Source: Chromatiaceae bacterium | GTDB taxonomy: Bacteria > Pseudomonadota > Gammaproteobacteria > Chromatiales > Chromatiaceae | Assembly (NCBI GenBank): GCA_027078745.1 | Contig: JALWWO010000006.1 | Span: 101,788 to 165,787, forward strand | Length of the DNA: 64,000 nucleotides | Direction: 5' to 3' | Shown here: in pieces, positions 26,113 through 35,132 of the stretch | Layout of the letters: each line of letters begins with the position of its first letter | How positions within the stretch are numbered: position 1 is the first letter of the stretch | Notes under the pieces: generated by a model | The model's input: only the letters and a program-made list of their open reading frames with translations | Told to the model about the DNA's origin: nothing | Database searches by the model: none | Position numbers and translations under genes: made by a program

Positions 26113-27639
26113 ATGGAAAAGCAGTCGCTTTCGGATTCGGAGCGTATCCAAGCGCTTGCCTCCGAAGTCAGGGCGTTGCGCGAGCAACAACGGGCACTGG
26201 TTCAGCAGCTCGACCAACTCAGGCAGGATCAGGGAAGGCGCTTGCGCTTACAAGCGGAGCAGCTACAGCACCTTCAAAGTGTTCTCGGGGCTTTTCTCCA
26301 GTCTCCTGCGGGGAAATTGGCTTATGGGTTCAATCGGATCGGTACCTTGCTCAGCAATCTGCGGGAATATGCAGCGGTCTTCTTCGCCGTAGTCCGCAGA
26401 GAAGGGATTCTCAGCGCCCTGAAGAAAACAGGCCGATATTTTCTGCCTCATCCGCCCGTACTTCTTCCCCCAGCAAGCAAGAATCTAGCGCTGCAAGCGG
26501 TGTACGAAACGCTAGAAGCCTGGATGCAGGAACGGGAACTGCGGGGACTCGCCATCCTACCCTCTGCCTTCGAATTCGAACCCCTCTATAACCAGCGGAC
26601 GATCAACTTCGCCCGTTACCTTTCGGATCAGGGCTTCGCCGTCATCTATGTAGCTTGGCAATGGGCGCCGGACCAATCCCTCGAAAAGAGCTACCAGAAT
26701 GTCTATGGCTCCATCTTTCAAGTGCCTCTCTATCCGTTTCGCGAGAATCTGCACGCGCTCAACCGATTCCAAGGCATAGCCGCCAAATACTTCTTCTGCA
26801 CCTTTCCTCCGAGGATCTTCTTCGAGACGATGACCCAGCTGCGACAGCTCCGGTTCTCCGTCGCCTATGATCTCATGGACGATTGGGAAGCCTTTCATGC
26901 CCATCAGCAGGCCGCCTGGTATGTGCGGGACTTGGAAGAAGCGATGGTGCTCAATGCGGATGTGGTCTTCGCTGTTTCTGAACCGTTGCGAAAAAAGTTC
27001 ACCCACCTGCGAAAGGATATTCAGGTCATCGGCAACGGCTATGATCCAGCACAGCTGGGACCGCCGAACCTAGCCCTGCGAGCACCGGCAGAGGATGGGC
27101 ACATCCACATCGGTTACTTCGGCCATCTCACAGAGGCTTGGTTCGATTGGGAATTGCTCTTTCAGCTGCTGGCAGCCCGGGAGGATATCTTTCTCCATCT
27201 CATCGGCTATGGGGCACCGGAAACTCAGTTAAAACGGCTCCATCGATGGGAGCGGGCCCGCTATCACGGTAAAGTGGAGCCCAATGCACTGCATGAACAG
27301 GTTGTTCACTGGCATTTGGGCATCATTCCCTTCCGTCCTTCTAAGCTGGCAGAGGCCGTGGACCCCATCAAGGTCTATGAGTATCTGCACTTCGGCTTGC
27401 CCACTTTGGTGACCGGCATCCCTCATATCGGCCGCTATCCCTCGGTGCATTATTGTCGAGATCTGGAAGAGCTGTGCAGGGAAATCGACCGATATGATCC
27501 CAAGGACCCGCCGGAATCGGAAGCGATAGCTCGCTTTCTGGAGAAAAGCACCTGGGCACGCAAGTTCCAGCAAATGATCGACTGCCTGGCAGCTGAGCAC
27601 AACTTCCTCTGCGCTCTGATCACGGAGAAGGAATCATGA
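26113..27639 (+). CDS. Glycosyltransferase (GT4-like) with N-terminal coiled coil
   Basis: A 508-residue protein. Residues 1-65 are a heptad-rich coiled coil (Leu/Gln/Arg), followed by a hydrophobic amphipathic stretch (about 75-105) that may touch the membrane. The rest looks like a two-domain GT-B transferase. The C-terminal half has the order of family 4: 'HIGYFGHLTEAWFDWELL' near residue 334, 'HLIGYGAPE', 'GIIPFRPSKLAEAVDPIKVYEYLHFGLPTL' (with the nucleotide-sugar binding E-Y near residue 425). It probably transfers a sugar from an activated donor in the cytoplasm. The next transferase gene overlaps its stop (ATGA). Acceptor unknown. Confidence 0.75.
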   Translation: MEKQSLSDSERIQALASEVRALREQQRALVQQLDQLRQDQGRRLRLQAEQLQHLQSVLGAFLQSPAGKLAYGFNRIGTLLSNLREYAAVFFAVVRREGILSALKKTGRYFLPHPPVLLPPASKNLALQAVYETLEAWMQERELRGLAILPSAFEFEPLYNQRTINFARYLSDQGFAVIYVAWQWAPDQSLEKSYQNVYGSIFQVPLYPFRENLHALNRFQGIAAKYFFCTFPPRIFFETMTQLRQLRFSVAYDLMDDWEAFHAHQQAAWYVRDLEEAMVLNADVVFAVSEPLRKKFTHLRKDIQVIGNGYDPAQLGPPNLALRAPAEDGHIHIGYFGHLTEAWFDWELLFQLLAAREDIFLHLIGYGAPETQLKRLHRWERARYHGKVEPNALHEQVVHWHLGIIPFRPSKLAEAVDPIKVYEYLHFGLPTLVTGIPHIGRYPSVHYCRDLEELCREIDRYDPKDPPESEAIARFLEKSTWARKFQQMIDCLAAEHNFLCALITEKES

Positions 27640-28670
27640 GGGTGCTCTATGTCTACCGCTGGGCGACCATGGGGGGCGTGGAGCGGGTGCTCCTCAACCG
27701 CGCGAAGAGCTTCCAGCGCCACGGGCTTGCAGTCGCGCAGGACGTGCATTTTCTCAGCGATGGGGGCGGTCTGGCTGGCTTCTCCCGGGCGATCCAGGCT
27801 TATGGGGTGACGTCCTCTCTCGGCATGCAAAGGGAATTCCGCCCCCAAGGCTATGATTGCCTCATCGCCATCGATACGCCGGAAGTGCTGAACTTGGAGC
27901 GCAAGGAAATTCCCCTTTGGTTCGAGTGCCACACTGCCTATGCGGAGAACCGCCAGTATCTCCAGCACTTGCCCGAAGAAGTGTGCGGCATCCTGACCCC
28001 CTCTCAGCATTTCGCCCAACAGCTGATGCAGGAGTTGCCGGAACCCTGGCGGGACAGGGTGTTGACCCTGCGAAACGGCTTACCACCCTATCAAGCCCCG
28101 GATCTGGGGAACAGAACGATTCCCCGCTGGAACAAACGGCTCATCGCCTATGTGGGGCGCATCGATGCGCTCAAGAACACGGATGAGTTGATTCAGGCGG
28201 CGGCCTACCTGAGAAAACGACAGGGCGATCATTATCTGCTGCTCTTCGTAGGCCCCACAGATCAACCGGAAATGCTTTGGAAAAAGGTGGAGAAACAAGG
28301 CTTGTTGGATCGCTTTGTCTATCTGCCTCCGGTGCCCTTCGAGCGAGTGTCCTGGGTGTGGGCGATGATCCGAGAAAACCGAGGTTTATTCGCCTCCGCT
28401 TCTCAGGGAGAGAGCTTCGGACTCTCTGCGGCGGAAGCCATTTCCGCCGGTTTGCCCGTGGTCTTGTCGGATGCCCATCGGGATCTGGTGGCGGGAGAGA
28501 CTTCCGTGCTCTATCCTCTGGGGGATCCTCGGCAGGCAGCGGAGAAGATCGCTTGGACCTTTGCGCACTACGAAGCCGCCACCGCCCGTTCCCAAGCACT
28601 CCAGTCCCTATTTTCTGAAGCGGCTTTCCTCCAGGACTGGCAGCAGTTTCAAGCCCGCATCAGGCACTAG
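27636..28670 (+). CDS. Glycosyltransferase family 4 protein
   Basis: A 344-residue GT-B enzyme. The N-terminus 'VLYVYRWATMGGVERVLLN' shows the G-G-x-E/x-R acceptor loop of family 4. The C-terminal domain shows 'LIAYVGRIDALKNTDELIQA' near residue 168 and 'SASQGESFGLSAAEAISAGLPVVLS' near residues 250-275, whose E-x7-E pattern binds the sugar nucleotide. It is the last gene of the operon; its stop overlaps the pepP stop on the other strand (C-T-A-G at 28667-28670). It may act in sequence with the preceding transferase on one glycan. Confidence 0.88.
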   Translation: MRVLYVYRWATMGGVERVLLNRAKSFQRHGLAVAQDVHFLSDGGGLAGFSRAIQAYGVTSSLGMQREFRPQGYDCLIAIDTPEVLNLERKEIPLWFECHTAYAENRQYLQHLPEEVCGILTPSQHFAQQLMQELPEPWRDRVLTLRNGLPPYQAPDLGNRTIPRWNKRLIAYVGRIDALKNTDELIQAAAYLRKRQGDHYLLLFVGPTDQPEMLWKKVEKQGLLDRFVYLPPVPFERVSWVWAMIRENRGLFASASQGESFGLSAAEAISAGLPVVLSDAHRDLVAGETSVLYPLGDPRQAAEKIAWTFAHYEAATARSQALQSLFSEAAFLQDWQQFQARIRH

Positions 28671-29980
28671 CGGGCCTTGGCCATCTGCCGCTCGATAGCC
28701 TGCACGGTCTTGGGCGCTCGGGCAGAGAGCACAGCATGGCCGGTCTCCGTAATCAATAGGGTATCCTCAATGCGAATGCCCATGCCCCGATAGCGTTTTG
28801 GCACCTCGGTGCAGGTCGGGGGGAAGTACAAGCCAGGCTCCACCGTGAACACCATGCCGGGCTCCAGTATGCGCCAGCTCTCCCCCTGCTTATACTCCCC
28901 GGGATCATGCACATCCAAGCCCAACCAATGACCGGTGCGATGCATGAAATAGGGCTTATAGGCTTCCGCCTGAATGAGCTCGGGTACGGATTTCTGGTTG
29001 CCTTGGAGAATGCCCAGTTTGACCAAACCTTGGGTGAGCACGCGCACAGCGGCTTCATGGGGTTCGTTCCAGCGGTTGCCCGGCACCGCTTGGGCGATGG
29101 CGGCTTCCTGAGCGGCGAGCACGAGTTCATAGATCGCCCGCTGGGGCGGGCTGAAACGACCGTTCACCGGATAGGTGCGGGTGATGTCCGAAGCATAGCC
29201 TTCCCATTCGCAGCCCGCATCCACCAGCACCAGTTCCCCATCCTGCAACGCCTGGCTGTTGTCTCCATAGTGGAGAATACAGCCCCGTTCCCCCCCGCCG
29301 ACGATGGGGGGATAGGCCTGAAACCGCCCCCCTTGCAAGGCGCAAGCATAGGAGAATTCTGCTTCTAGTTCATATTCCCATCGACCGGGACGACAACAAG
29401 CCATGAGCTTGCGATGGGCCTCGGCAGAGATACGGGCGGCTCGGCGCAATCGCTGCTGCTCCGCCTTGCTCTTCCGCAACCGCTGTTCATGCAGCACAGT
29501 GCCCAGGTCGATCCAGGTTTTGGGGGCTTGGGTCCCCGCAGGCAGATTCCCTAAAGCTTGGCGTACTTGATCTAAGAGCCCCGTTTCTTCCGTTTTCAAA
29601 GGCAGATAGAGCCGCTGGCGATCGGCCAACAGCTTGGGTAATTCTGTCCCTAGCTGCTGAATGTCATAGGCTTGATCCGCACCATAGAGCCGCCTGGCAC
29701 CTTCTAAGCCCGCCCGCGGACCTTCCCAGCGCGCTCGCGCCTCTGATCGGGGACGGCAGAAGAGGATAAACGCACCTTCTTTCTTTCCAGGCGCGAGGAC
29801 GAGCAGGGCTTCCGGCTCCTGGAATCCGGTCAGATAGAGAAAGTCGCTGTCCTGACGATAGGGGTAGTGCACACCCGCTGTGCGCAGTTTTGGTGGTGCG
29901 GCAGCGACCAGCACGACGGATTCCTTCCCGATCGCCGCCAACAGGCGCTGGCGGCGGCGTTTGTATTCTGCTGGACTCAT
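28667..29980 (-). CDS. pepP: Xaa-Pro aminopeptidase PepP
   Basis: A 437-residue cytoplasmic metalloenzyme that removes N-terminal residues next to proline. The C-terminal 'pita-bread' domain has the five M24 ligands: two Asp in 'VDAGCEWEGYASDITRTYP', His in 'HRTGHWLGLDVHD', Glu in 'EPGLYFP' and Glu in 'GIRIEDTLL'. The N-terminal domain begins 'YKRRRQRLLAAIG', as in E. coli PepP. The start overlaps the ygfB stop by 4 bases. The ygfB-pepP order next to zapA and 6S RNA is conserved in gammaproteobacteria. Confidence 0.96.
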   Translation of the reverse strand: MSPAEYKRRRQRLLAAIGKESVVLVAAAPPKLRTAGVHYPYRQDSDFLYLTGFQEPEALLVLAPGKKEGAFILFCRPRSEARARWEGPRAGLEGARRLYGADQAYDIQQLGTELPKLLADRQRLYLPLKTEETGLLDQVRQALGNLPAGTQAPKTWIDLGTVLHEQRLRKSKAEQQRLRRAARISAEAHRKLMACCRPGRWEYELEAEFSYACALQGGRFQAYPPIVGGGERGCILHYGDNSQALQDGELVLVDAGCEWEGYASDITRTYPVNGRFSPPQRAIYELVLAAQEAAIAQAVPGNRWNEPHEAAVRVLTQGLVKLGILQGNQKSVPELIQAEAYKPYFMHRTGHWLGLDVHDPGEYKQGESWRILEPGMVFTVEPGLYFPPTCTEVPKRYRGMGIRIEDTLLITETGHAVLSARAPKTVQAIERQMAKAR

Positions 29981-30495
29981 GGTTGCCTGCCCTCAGCGAA
30001 GAACAGCATCACGCTCACCCGCAGAAACTCCTCCACTTCCATCAAGGCGCGCTCATTTTCTTCCCCGGGTTCCAGATGATTAAGATCCAATCGGGTGATC
30101 TCTGTCAGAACGTCCAGAGCTTCCTGAGCAAGATCCGAAAGATGCTTCAGATCCATGCCCCCTATCCCTAGACCATAGAGGAATCCTCGCACCCAATCAT
30201 AGAGCGCCTCTGCCCGAACGGGTAAGGAACCAGCTTCTGGAGCCAGAGGCTTGAAACGAAACGCCTCATCCCGCAGCTCCTTCAAAGTATGCTGCGCTAC
30301 CTCTCGCAATAAGCGCTGGTCTTCTGCTGATGGTGAGGCATCCCCGAAGAGCTCCCGCAACCAAATCTTTTCTGGCGAAGGGGCACCACTACAGAGCAAA
30401 CCAGCGAACAGGCCCTGGGCCTCCGATGCATTGGGTTGTAGAGAGGCATGCTGCAGAGCTTCCCCGAGCCTTTCATAGAGGATATGAGAGAGCAT
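29977..30495 (-). CDS. ygfB: YgfB (UPF0149) family protein
   Basis: A 172-residue all-helical protein of the UPF0149/YecA-like group. Markers are 'EAQGLFAGLLCSGA' near residue 25 and 'EALYDWVRGFLYGLGIGG' near residue 95, with a C-terminal 'EVEEFLRVSVMLFFAE'. In Pseudomonas aeruginosa a YgfB protein affects beta-lactam resistance through ampDh3; a general role is not known. It is divergent from the zapA pair and coupled to pepP. Confidence 0.9.
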   Translation of the reverse strand: MLSHILYERLGEALQHASLQPNASEAQGLFAGLLCSGAPSPEKIWLRELFGDASPSAEDQRLLREVAQHTLKELRDEAFRFKPLAPEAGSLPVRAEALYDWVRGFLYGLGIGGMDLKHLSDLAQEALDVLTEITRLDLNHLEPGEENERALMEVEEFLRVSVMLFFAEGRQP

Positions 30496-30609
30496 GGTAC
30501 GGAACCGAAAGGTTAGTATGCCTCATCCTAGCACGGCGGTGTCTGGATTGACCCCTAGATCTGCTCCTTCTATAGTGCGATAGGAATTTTCTCGGATCTG
30601 AAGAAACCC

Positions 30610-30819
30610 GTGCCTAATTTCGATATCGAGACCTTAGAGCTGCAAATCGCAGAATTGCTGCGTATCTGCCAGCGATTGCGCGAGGAAAATCTCTCCTTGC
30701 GGGATCGTCAGCACCGCCTTTTGAGGGAGCGGGCTGTGCTCTTGAAGAAACACGAACAGGTCCGCAGCCGGGTGGAATCCATGATTGCGCAACTGAAATC
30801 CATGGAGGAAAATCCGTGA
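30610..30819 (+). CDS. Small coiled-coil protein (TIGR02449 family, ZapB-like)
   Basis: The product has 69 residues, nearly all in one coiled coil rich in Leu, Arg and Glu ('ELQIAELLRICQRLREENLSL'-like heptads; longest stretch residues 8-65). The family is found directly upstream of zapA in gammaproteobacteria and is often called a cell division protein because of that. The start is GTG, and the stop overlaps the zapA start by 4 bases. No ribosome site better than 'ctgaag' is visible. Confidence 0.8.
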   Translation: MPNFDIETLELQIAELLRICQRLREENLSLRDRQHRLLRERAVLLKKHEQVRSRVESMIAQLKSMEENP

Positions 30820-31142
30820 GCGAGGAAGCAATACCGGTGACCGTACGCATTCTCGACAAAGAATACTGCGTTTCTTGCCCCCCTCATGAACAAGAAGATC
30901 TGCTGGAATCCGCACGCCTGCTGGATCAACGGATGCGGGCGATCCGTCAGAAGGGCAATGTGATCGGAAGCGACCGCATCGCGGTTCAGGTTGCCCTGAA
31001 TATCTCCCATGAACTCCTGCTCTTACAGAGACAGCAGCGGGCGGAACGAGAAATGATCGATCGTCTATCCGCGCTACAAGAACGCGTGCAAGTCGCTCTG
31101 GCAGCGCAACGGGCACTGGACGATCCGGAAAAATCTGTATAA
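30816..31142 (+). CDS. zapA: Cell division protein ZapA
   Basis: The protein is 108 residues, a typical ZapA. The N-terminal globular part has 'VTVRILDKEYCVSCPPHEQEDL' landmarks (split here: residues 6-15 and 16-28), then 'SARLLDQRMRAIRQ', and a long C-terminal coiled coil from about residue 60. It cross-links FtsZ protofilaments at the septum. The gene is translated by coupling to the preceding coiled-coil gene (GTGA overlap) and is followed 11 bp later by 6S RNA. The start codon is GTG. Confidence 0.93.
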   Translation: MSEEAIPVTVRILDKEYCVSCPPHEQEDLLESARLLDQRMRAIRQKGNVIGSDRIAVQVALNISHELLLLQRQQRAEREMIDRLSALQERVQVALAAQRALDDPEKSV

Positions 31143-31153
31143 TCTTGAAATCA

Positions 31154-31344
31154 AGGCATCCCCTAGGGTGTTCGGCAGCGACCTGGGTATTTTCTTGAGC
31201 CTACTCATCGCCCAGGGGCTGTGGAAAGCCAAGCTGTTGTGCACGTCCGCCCCGAGCGGAAAGCCTGATGCGAGGCATCCGGGCCCCCCTTGAACCTTCC
31301 GGTTCAAGAACGATGGTCCGCACCGGCATCGCTGGAGGATGCCT
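31154..31344 (+). ncRNA. ssrS: 6S RNA
   Basis: The 190-base span between zapA and fau is the conserved location of 6S RNA. The ends pair (aggcatcc at 31154-31161 with ggatgcct at 31337-31344), the middle is an open bubble flanked by complementary arms, and a strong hairpin (cttgaacc/ggttcaag, about 31289-31308) lies near the 3' end as in E. coli. 6S RNA mimics an open promoter and holds the sigma-70 RNA polymerase in stationary phase. End positions are judged from the terminal helix. Confidence 0.92.
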
Positions 31345-31352
31345 GCTTTTTT

Positions 31353-31943
31353 ATGTCCCATTTTTCCGCACTCCGGCAACAGCTGCGCGCCAAACGCCAA
31401 GCCCTTTCCCTCCATGCCCAACGCCAACATGCGCTGGAAATCGCCCGACAGCTGGGGAAGCTCCCCTGGGTATTGCGGGCTCGCCGAATCGGTGGCTATG
31501 AGCCTGCGGATGGGGAAGTAGATCCCTCACCTCTGATCGCTCAACTCCAAACCCGCCATCGGCGTTATTATCTTCCTGTCCTTCGCACCTACCCGCGGGG
31601 GAAGCTCTGGTTCGTACTCCATCAGTCCGAGGCATGCTTGTCGCCCAATCGCTACGGCATTCCCGAACCCCCTTTGCGCGATCCTCAGATGCCCTGGGCG
31701 TTGGATCTTCTGCTCTTGCCCCTTGTTGGCTTCGATGCCCAGTGCCATCGCCTGGGGATGGGCGGTGGGTACTACGATCGTACCCTCAGCCACTTGCGCC
31801 GACTTTCCCACTGGAAACGGCCTCGTTTGATCGGCATCGCCCACGAATGCCAGCGAGTCGCGCAACTGCCCGTCCAACCCTGGGATATTCCCCTGGATCT
31901 CGTGGTCACCGAAGCGGGTATCTACAGGCGGAAATCGTTCTAA
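31353..31943 (+). CDS. fau: 5-formyltetrahydrofolate cyclo-ligase
   Basis: The enzyme is 196 residues from the ATG at 31353. It converts 5-formyl-THF to methenyl-THF with ATP. Motifs: 'LRQQLRAKRQALS' near the N-terminus (Mg-ATP), 'PLVGFDAQCHRLGMGGGYYDRTL' core (G-M-G-G-G-Y-Y-D at about residue 140). The gene begins 8 bases after the end of 6S RNA and is probably cotranscribed with it. The only purine-rich ribosome-like sequence (ggagg, 31334-31338) lies within the 6S 3' arm. Confidence 0.94.
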   Translation: MSHFSALRQQLRAKRQALSLHAQRQHALEIARQLGKLPWVLRARRIGGYEPADGEVDPSPLIAQLQTRHRRYYLPVLRTYPRGKLWFVLHQSEACLSPNRYGIPEPPLRDPQMPWALDLLLLPLVGFDAQCHRLGMGGGYYDRTLSHLRRLSHWKRPRLIGIAHECQRVAQLPVQPWDIPLDLVVTEAGIYRRKSF

Positions 31944-31952
31944 AAAGAATAA

Positions 31953-32948
31953 TTATTGCTTGTCGTGCTTCAGCCTGTCTAGTTCCGAAAAAAACCGTTC
32001 GACGAAAGCGGGGCTGGGCACCGCCGATACGGGTACATACCAGAGATCGTTCCGATCCCCGACTAGCAAGCGGCACTTCACTGCATCCTTTTCGGTCATG
32101 AGAACGGGCGGTTGCCAGGCGGCCAGATCCTGTGATCGAAAGCGGTGATGATCGGGATAAGGCCTAGGTTCGATCTGCAAGCCCGCTTGGCGCAGGGTGC
32201 GGAAGAAGCGCTGGGGATGACCGATGCCCGCCACTGCAGTGACGCGCTGGCCTCGGAACTGAGCCAAAGGTCGGGTCTGGCGAACATCGTTCAACTGGAT
32301 CGGGGCACCGGCTTGTAGATCGACAGGTACACCCCAAGTACAGGGGCCACCGGTACAGACCCGCAGGGCGATTTCCTCAGCGCGGTCGGGCGGTTCCCGC
32401 AAGGGCCCGGCGGGCAAGCAGTAACCGTTGCCCAAGCCCCGCTGGGCATCGGTCACCAGGATTTCCAAATCCCGTTGCAAACGATAATGTTGCAAGCCGT
32501 CATCGCAGAGGATCAGATCGCAGTGCCCACCCTGCAAGAGCAGCCGCCCCGCCGCCAGGCGGTCGGGTCCCGCCACCACCGGGCAGCCGGTGCGCTGGGC
32601 CAGAAGTACCGCTTCATCGCCGAATTGATCCGGATTCCCTTCCGGCGGCACCCATTGAGGCCAGGATTTCGCCCGTCCCCCATAGCCCCGCAGCAGAATG
32701 CCTGGCCGATGGCCCCGCTGCTGCAGGGCCTGTGCGAGCCAGATTACCAGGGGTGTCTTTCCGGTGCCGCCCACGCTGAGATTGCCCACGATGATCGTGG
32801 GCACGGGCAGCCTTTCCGAGGGAAGCCAACCCCGCGCATAGGCCCACCGTCGGACGCGGACCGTTGCGCAATAGAGTTGTGCCAGGGGCCGGAGCAGCTG
32901 CGCGCTCCAATGCCCCCCATACCAGAGTTCATGGAGCTGGGGCAGCAT
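31953..32948 (-). CDS. lpxK: Tetraacyldisaccharide 4'-kinase LpxK
   Basis: The enzyme is 331 residues from the ATG at 32948, which overlaps the end of msbA by 20 bases. It phosphorylates the 4' position of the lipid A precursor at the inner membrane. The P-loop is 'GNLSVGGTGKTPLVIWLA' (near residue 55), the second motif 'DLILCDDGLQHYRLQRD' near residue 140. It is the last gene of comEC-exbB-exbD-msbA-lpxK. Confidence 0.96.
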   Translation of the reverse strand: MLPQLHELWYGGHWSAQLLRPLAQLYCATVRVRRWAYARGWLPSERLPVPTIIVGNLSVGGTGKTPLVIWLAQALQQRGHRPGILLRGYGGRAKSWPQWVPPEGNPDQFGDEAVLLAQRTGCPVVAGPDRLAAGRLLLQGGHCDLILCDDGLQHYRLQRDLEILVTDAQRGLGNGYCLPAGPLREPPDRAEEIALRVCTGGPCTWGVPVDLQAGAPIQLNDVRQTRPLAQFRGQRVTAVAGIGHPQRFFRTLRQAGLQIEPRPYPDHHRFRSQDLAAWQPPVLMTEKDAVKCRLLVGDRNDLWYVPVSAVPSPAFVERFFSELDRLKHDKQ

Positions 32949-34710
32949 CCGCCAGGTTGCCGAACTGGAGGCGGTAGAGCCGAGCATAGTAACCGTTCCT
33001 TTCGAGCAAGTCATTGTGGCAGCCCGACTCCAGGATGCGCCCCTGATGCAGCACCAGAATGCGATCCGCTTTTTCGATGGTGGAAAGGCGGTGGGCGATG
33101 ACCAAGGTGGTCCGGCCCTGCATGAGGGTTTCCAGAGCGGCTTGAATATGGCGCTCGGATTCCGTATCCAAGGAAGAAGTCGCTTCGTCCAGGATCAGGA
33201 TAGGGGCATCCTTGAGCATGGCCCGCGCGATGGCCAAGCGCTGGCGCTGCCCGCCGGAGAGGAGCACCCCCCGATCCCCGATGAGGGTATCGAAGCCTTG
33301 GGGCAGGGCTTGGATGAATGCCAACGCATGAGCGGCTTCCGCCACCCGCTCCAACTCTGCGCGGGGCACGGGTTCCGGATGACCGTAGGCGATGTTGCGG
33401 GCGATGCTGTCGTTAAACAACACCACATCTTGGGAAACTAAGGAGATCTGCGCCCGCAGGCTCTTCAGGGTTAGTTCCCGAATGGGAATACCATCGATGC
33501 GGATTTCCCCGGACTGGGGATCGTAGAAGCGGGGGAGCAGGCTGGCCACCGTGGTCTTGCCGCTGCCGGAACGACCCACCAACGCCAGGGTTTCGCCGGG
33601 TTCGATCCGAAAGCTGAGCTCGTGGAGCACCGGGCCTTTCTGGGCATCATAGGCATGGGTTACGTTTCGATATTCGATCTGTCCTTGGGCTCGGTCCAAC
33701 ACCCGCTCGCCCCGATCCGCTTCCGGTTCTGTGTCCATGAGTTCGAAGAGGCTGTCCGCCGCGATGATGCCTCGCTGCAGGTGGCTGTTGACGGCGGTGA
33801 GGCGCTTGACCGGCGGCAGGAGCAAGCCCATGGCCACGATGAAGGACATGAATTCTCCCACGGAGATGTTGGCCTTGAGTCCCTGCAGGGTGGAGAGATA
33901 GAGCACCAGGGCGATGGCCAGGGCGGAGATGAGTTGTACCAAGGGCACGCTGATAGATTCCGTCGCCACCATCTTCATCTGCAAGGCCCGGGTGCGCTCG
34001 TTGACCTGGGAAAAATGAGCCCGCTCATAGTCCTGGCCACCGAAGGCTTTCACGATGCGATGGCCGTCGATGACCTCTTGGGTCACATGGGTCAGTTCCC
34101 CCATCTGTTCCTGAATGCGCTTGCTGTGCCGGCGGAAGCGGCGGGTAGCTGCCTTGATAGCGGCGGCCATCGCAGGCCCCACCACCAAAAAGAGGGCGGA
34201 GAGGGCTGCATTGATGTAGAGCATATAGGCCACTAGCCCCAAGACGGTGAAGCCGTCCCGCACCAAGGTAGTGATGGCAGAGGTGGCGGCATTGGCCACG
34301 TTCTCCACGTTATAGGTGAACTTCGCCAGGATCTGGCCGGAACCCTGCTGATCGAAATAACGGGCCGGCGCCCGCAACAGCTGATCGAACATGGCCTGCC
34401 GCAGATCCGCTACCACCCGCCGTCCCACCCATTTGAGGCAATAATTGTTGACAAAACCGCTGAAGCCCCGCACCAGAAAGATGCCCAGCAGGATCAGGGG
34501 CATGAGGCGCACTTGCTCCGCATCTCGGGTTACGAAAGTGCCGTCCAACAGGGGCTGCATCATGGCGGCGAACAGGGGTTCCGTCGCCGCATAGACCAAC
34601 ATGCCCAGGATGGACAGGGCGAACATGCGCCAGTACGGGCGTGCATAGCTCAGGAGGCGCAGATAGATCCGCCGCGCCGCGCCGGATGCCAGCACATCGG
34701 GGCGGCTCAT
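32929..34710 (-). CDS. msbA: Lipid A export ATP-binding/permease protein MsbA
   Basis: A 593-residue half transporter that flips lipid A-core across the inner membrane. Six membrane helices (about 20-320) are followed by an ATPase domain: Walker A 'LVGRSGSGKTT' near residue 385, Q-loop 'LVSQDVVLF', signature 'LLSGGQRQRLAIARA', Walker B 'ILILDEATSSLD', H-loop 'VIAHRLSTIE'. The start overlaps the exbD stop (ATGA), and the end overlaps lpxK. Length and order match the family. Confidence 0.96.
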   Translation of the reverse strand: MSRPDVLASGAARRIYLRLLSYARPYWRMFALSILGMLVYAATEPLFAAMMQPLLDGTFVTRDAEQVRLMPLILLGIFLVRGFSGFVNNYCLKWVGRRVVADLRQAMFDQLLRAPARYFDQQGSGQILAKFTYNVENVANAATSAITTLVRDGFTVLGLVAYMLYINAALSALFLVVGPAMAAAIKAATRRFRRHSKRIQEQMGELTHVTQEVIDGHRIVKAFGGQDYERAHFSQVNERTRALQMKMVATESISVPLVQLISALAIALVLYLSTLQGLKANISVGEFMSFIVAMGLLLPPVKRLTAVNSHLQRGIIAADSLFELMDTEPEADRGERVLDRAQGQIEYRNVTHAYDAQKGPVLHELSFRIEPGETLALVGRSGSGKTTVASLLPRFYDPQSGEIRIDGIPIRELTLKSLRAQISLVSQDVVLFNDSIARNIAYGHPEPVPRAELERVAEAAHALAFIQALPQGFDTLIGDRGVLLSGGQRQRLAIARAMLKDAPILILDEATSSLDTESERHIQAALETLMQGRTTLVIAHRLSTIEKADRILVLHQGRILESGCHNDLLERNGYYARLYRLQFGNLADAAPAP

Positions 34711-35132
34711 GGCTGGGGATCAGGATGGGCAGCAGCAAAGGAGATGCGCACCAAGCCGAGCTGACTCGCCGCATCCAGGGCGGTCATCACCGCCTGATGG
34801 GGGGTGCGGGCATCCGCCTTGAGGATCAGCCAGCGATCCCGATGGCCCGCGATGGCACCGGCGAGGGCTTTTTGCAGGGTTTTCCGGCTGCGATCCACTA
34901 CCCGCCGGTCTCCCAGATAAAAGTTTCCCTGAGCATCGATGAGAAGGGTCAGTGGTGCCGGGCTATCCTGCGCCTGAGCCTGGCCTTTCGCCTGGGGCAA
35001 TTGAATCTGAATGCGGGTACCCTCCTTGAAGGTGGTGGATACCATGAAAAAGATGAGCAGGAGGAAGACCACATCGATGAGGGGGGTCAGATTGATGTCC
35101 GGGGATTCCCGACGGCGGGGGCGCAGGTTCAT
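34707..35132 (-). CDS. exbD: Biopolymer transport protein ExbD/TolR family
   Basis: The protein is 141 residues from the ATG at 35132. Short cytoplasmic N-terminus with 'ESPDINLTPLIDVVFLLLIFF', where the Asp in the single membrane helix (near residue 24) carries protons; then a periplasmic domain. It works with ExbB to energise an outer-membrane partner. The open frame extends upstream into exbB and is not used there. This exbB-exbD pair sits in the comEC-msbA block and lacks a tonB beside it. Confidence 0.93.
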   Translation of the reverse strand: MNLRPRRRESPDINLTPLIDVVFLLLIFFMVSTTFKEGTRIQIQLPQAKGQAQAQDSPAPLTLLIDAQGNFYLGDRRVVDRSRKTLQKALAGAIAGHRDRWLILKADARTPHQAVMTALDAASQLGLVRISFAAAHPDPQP

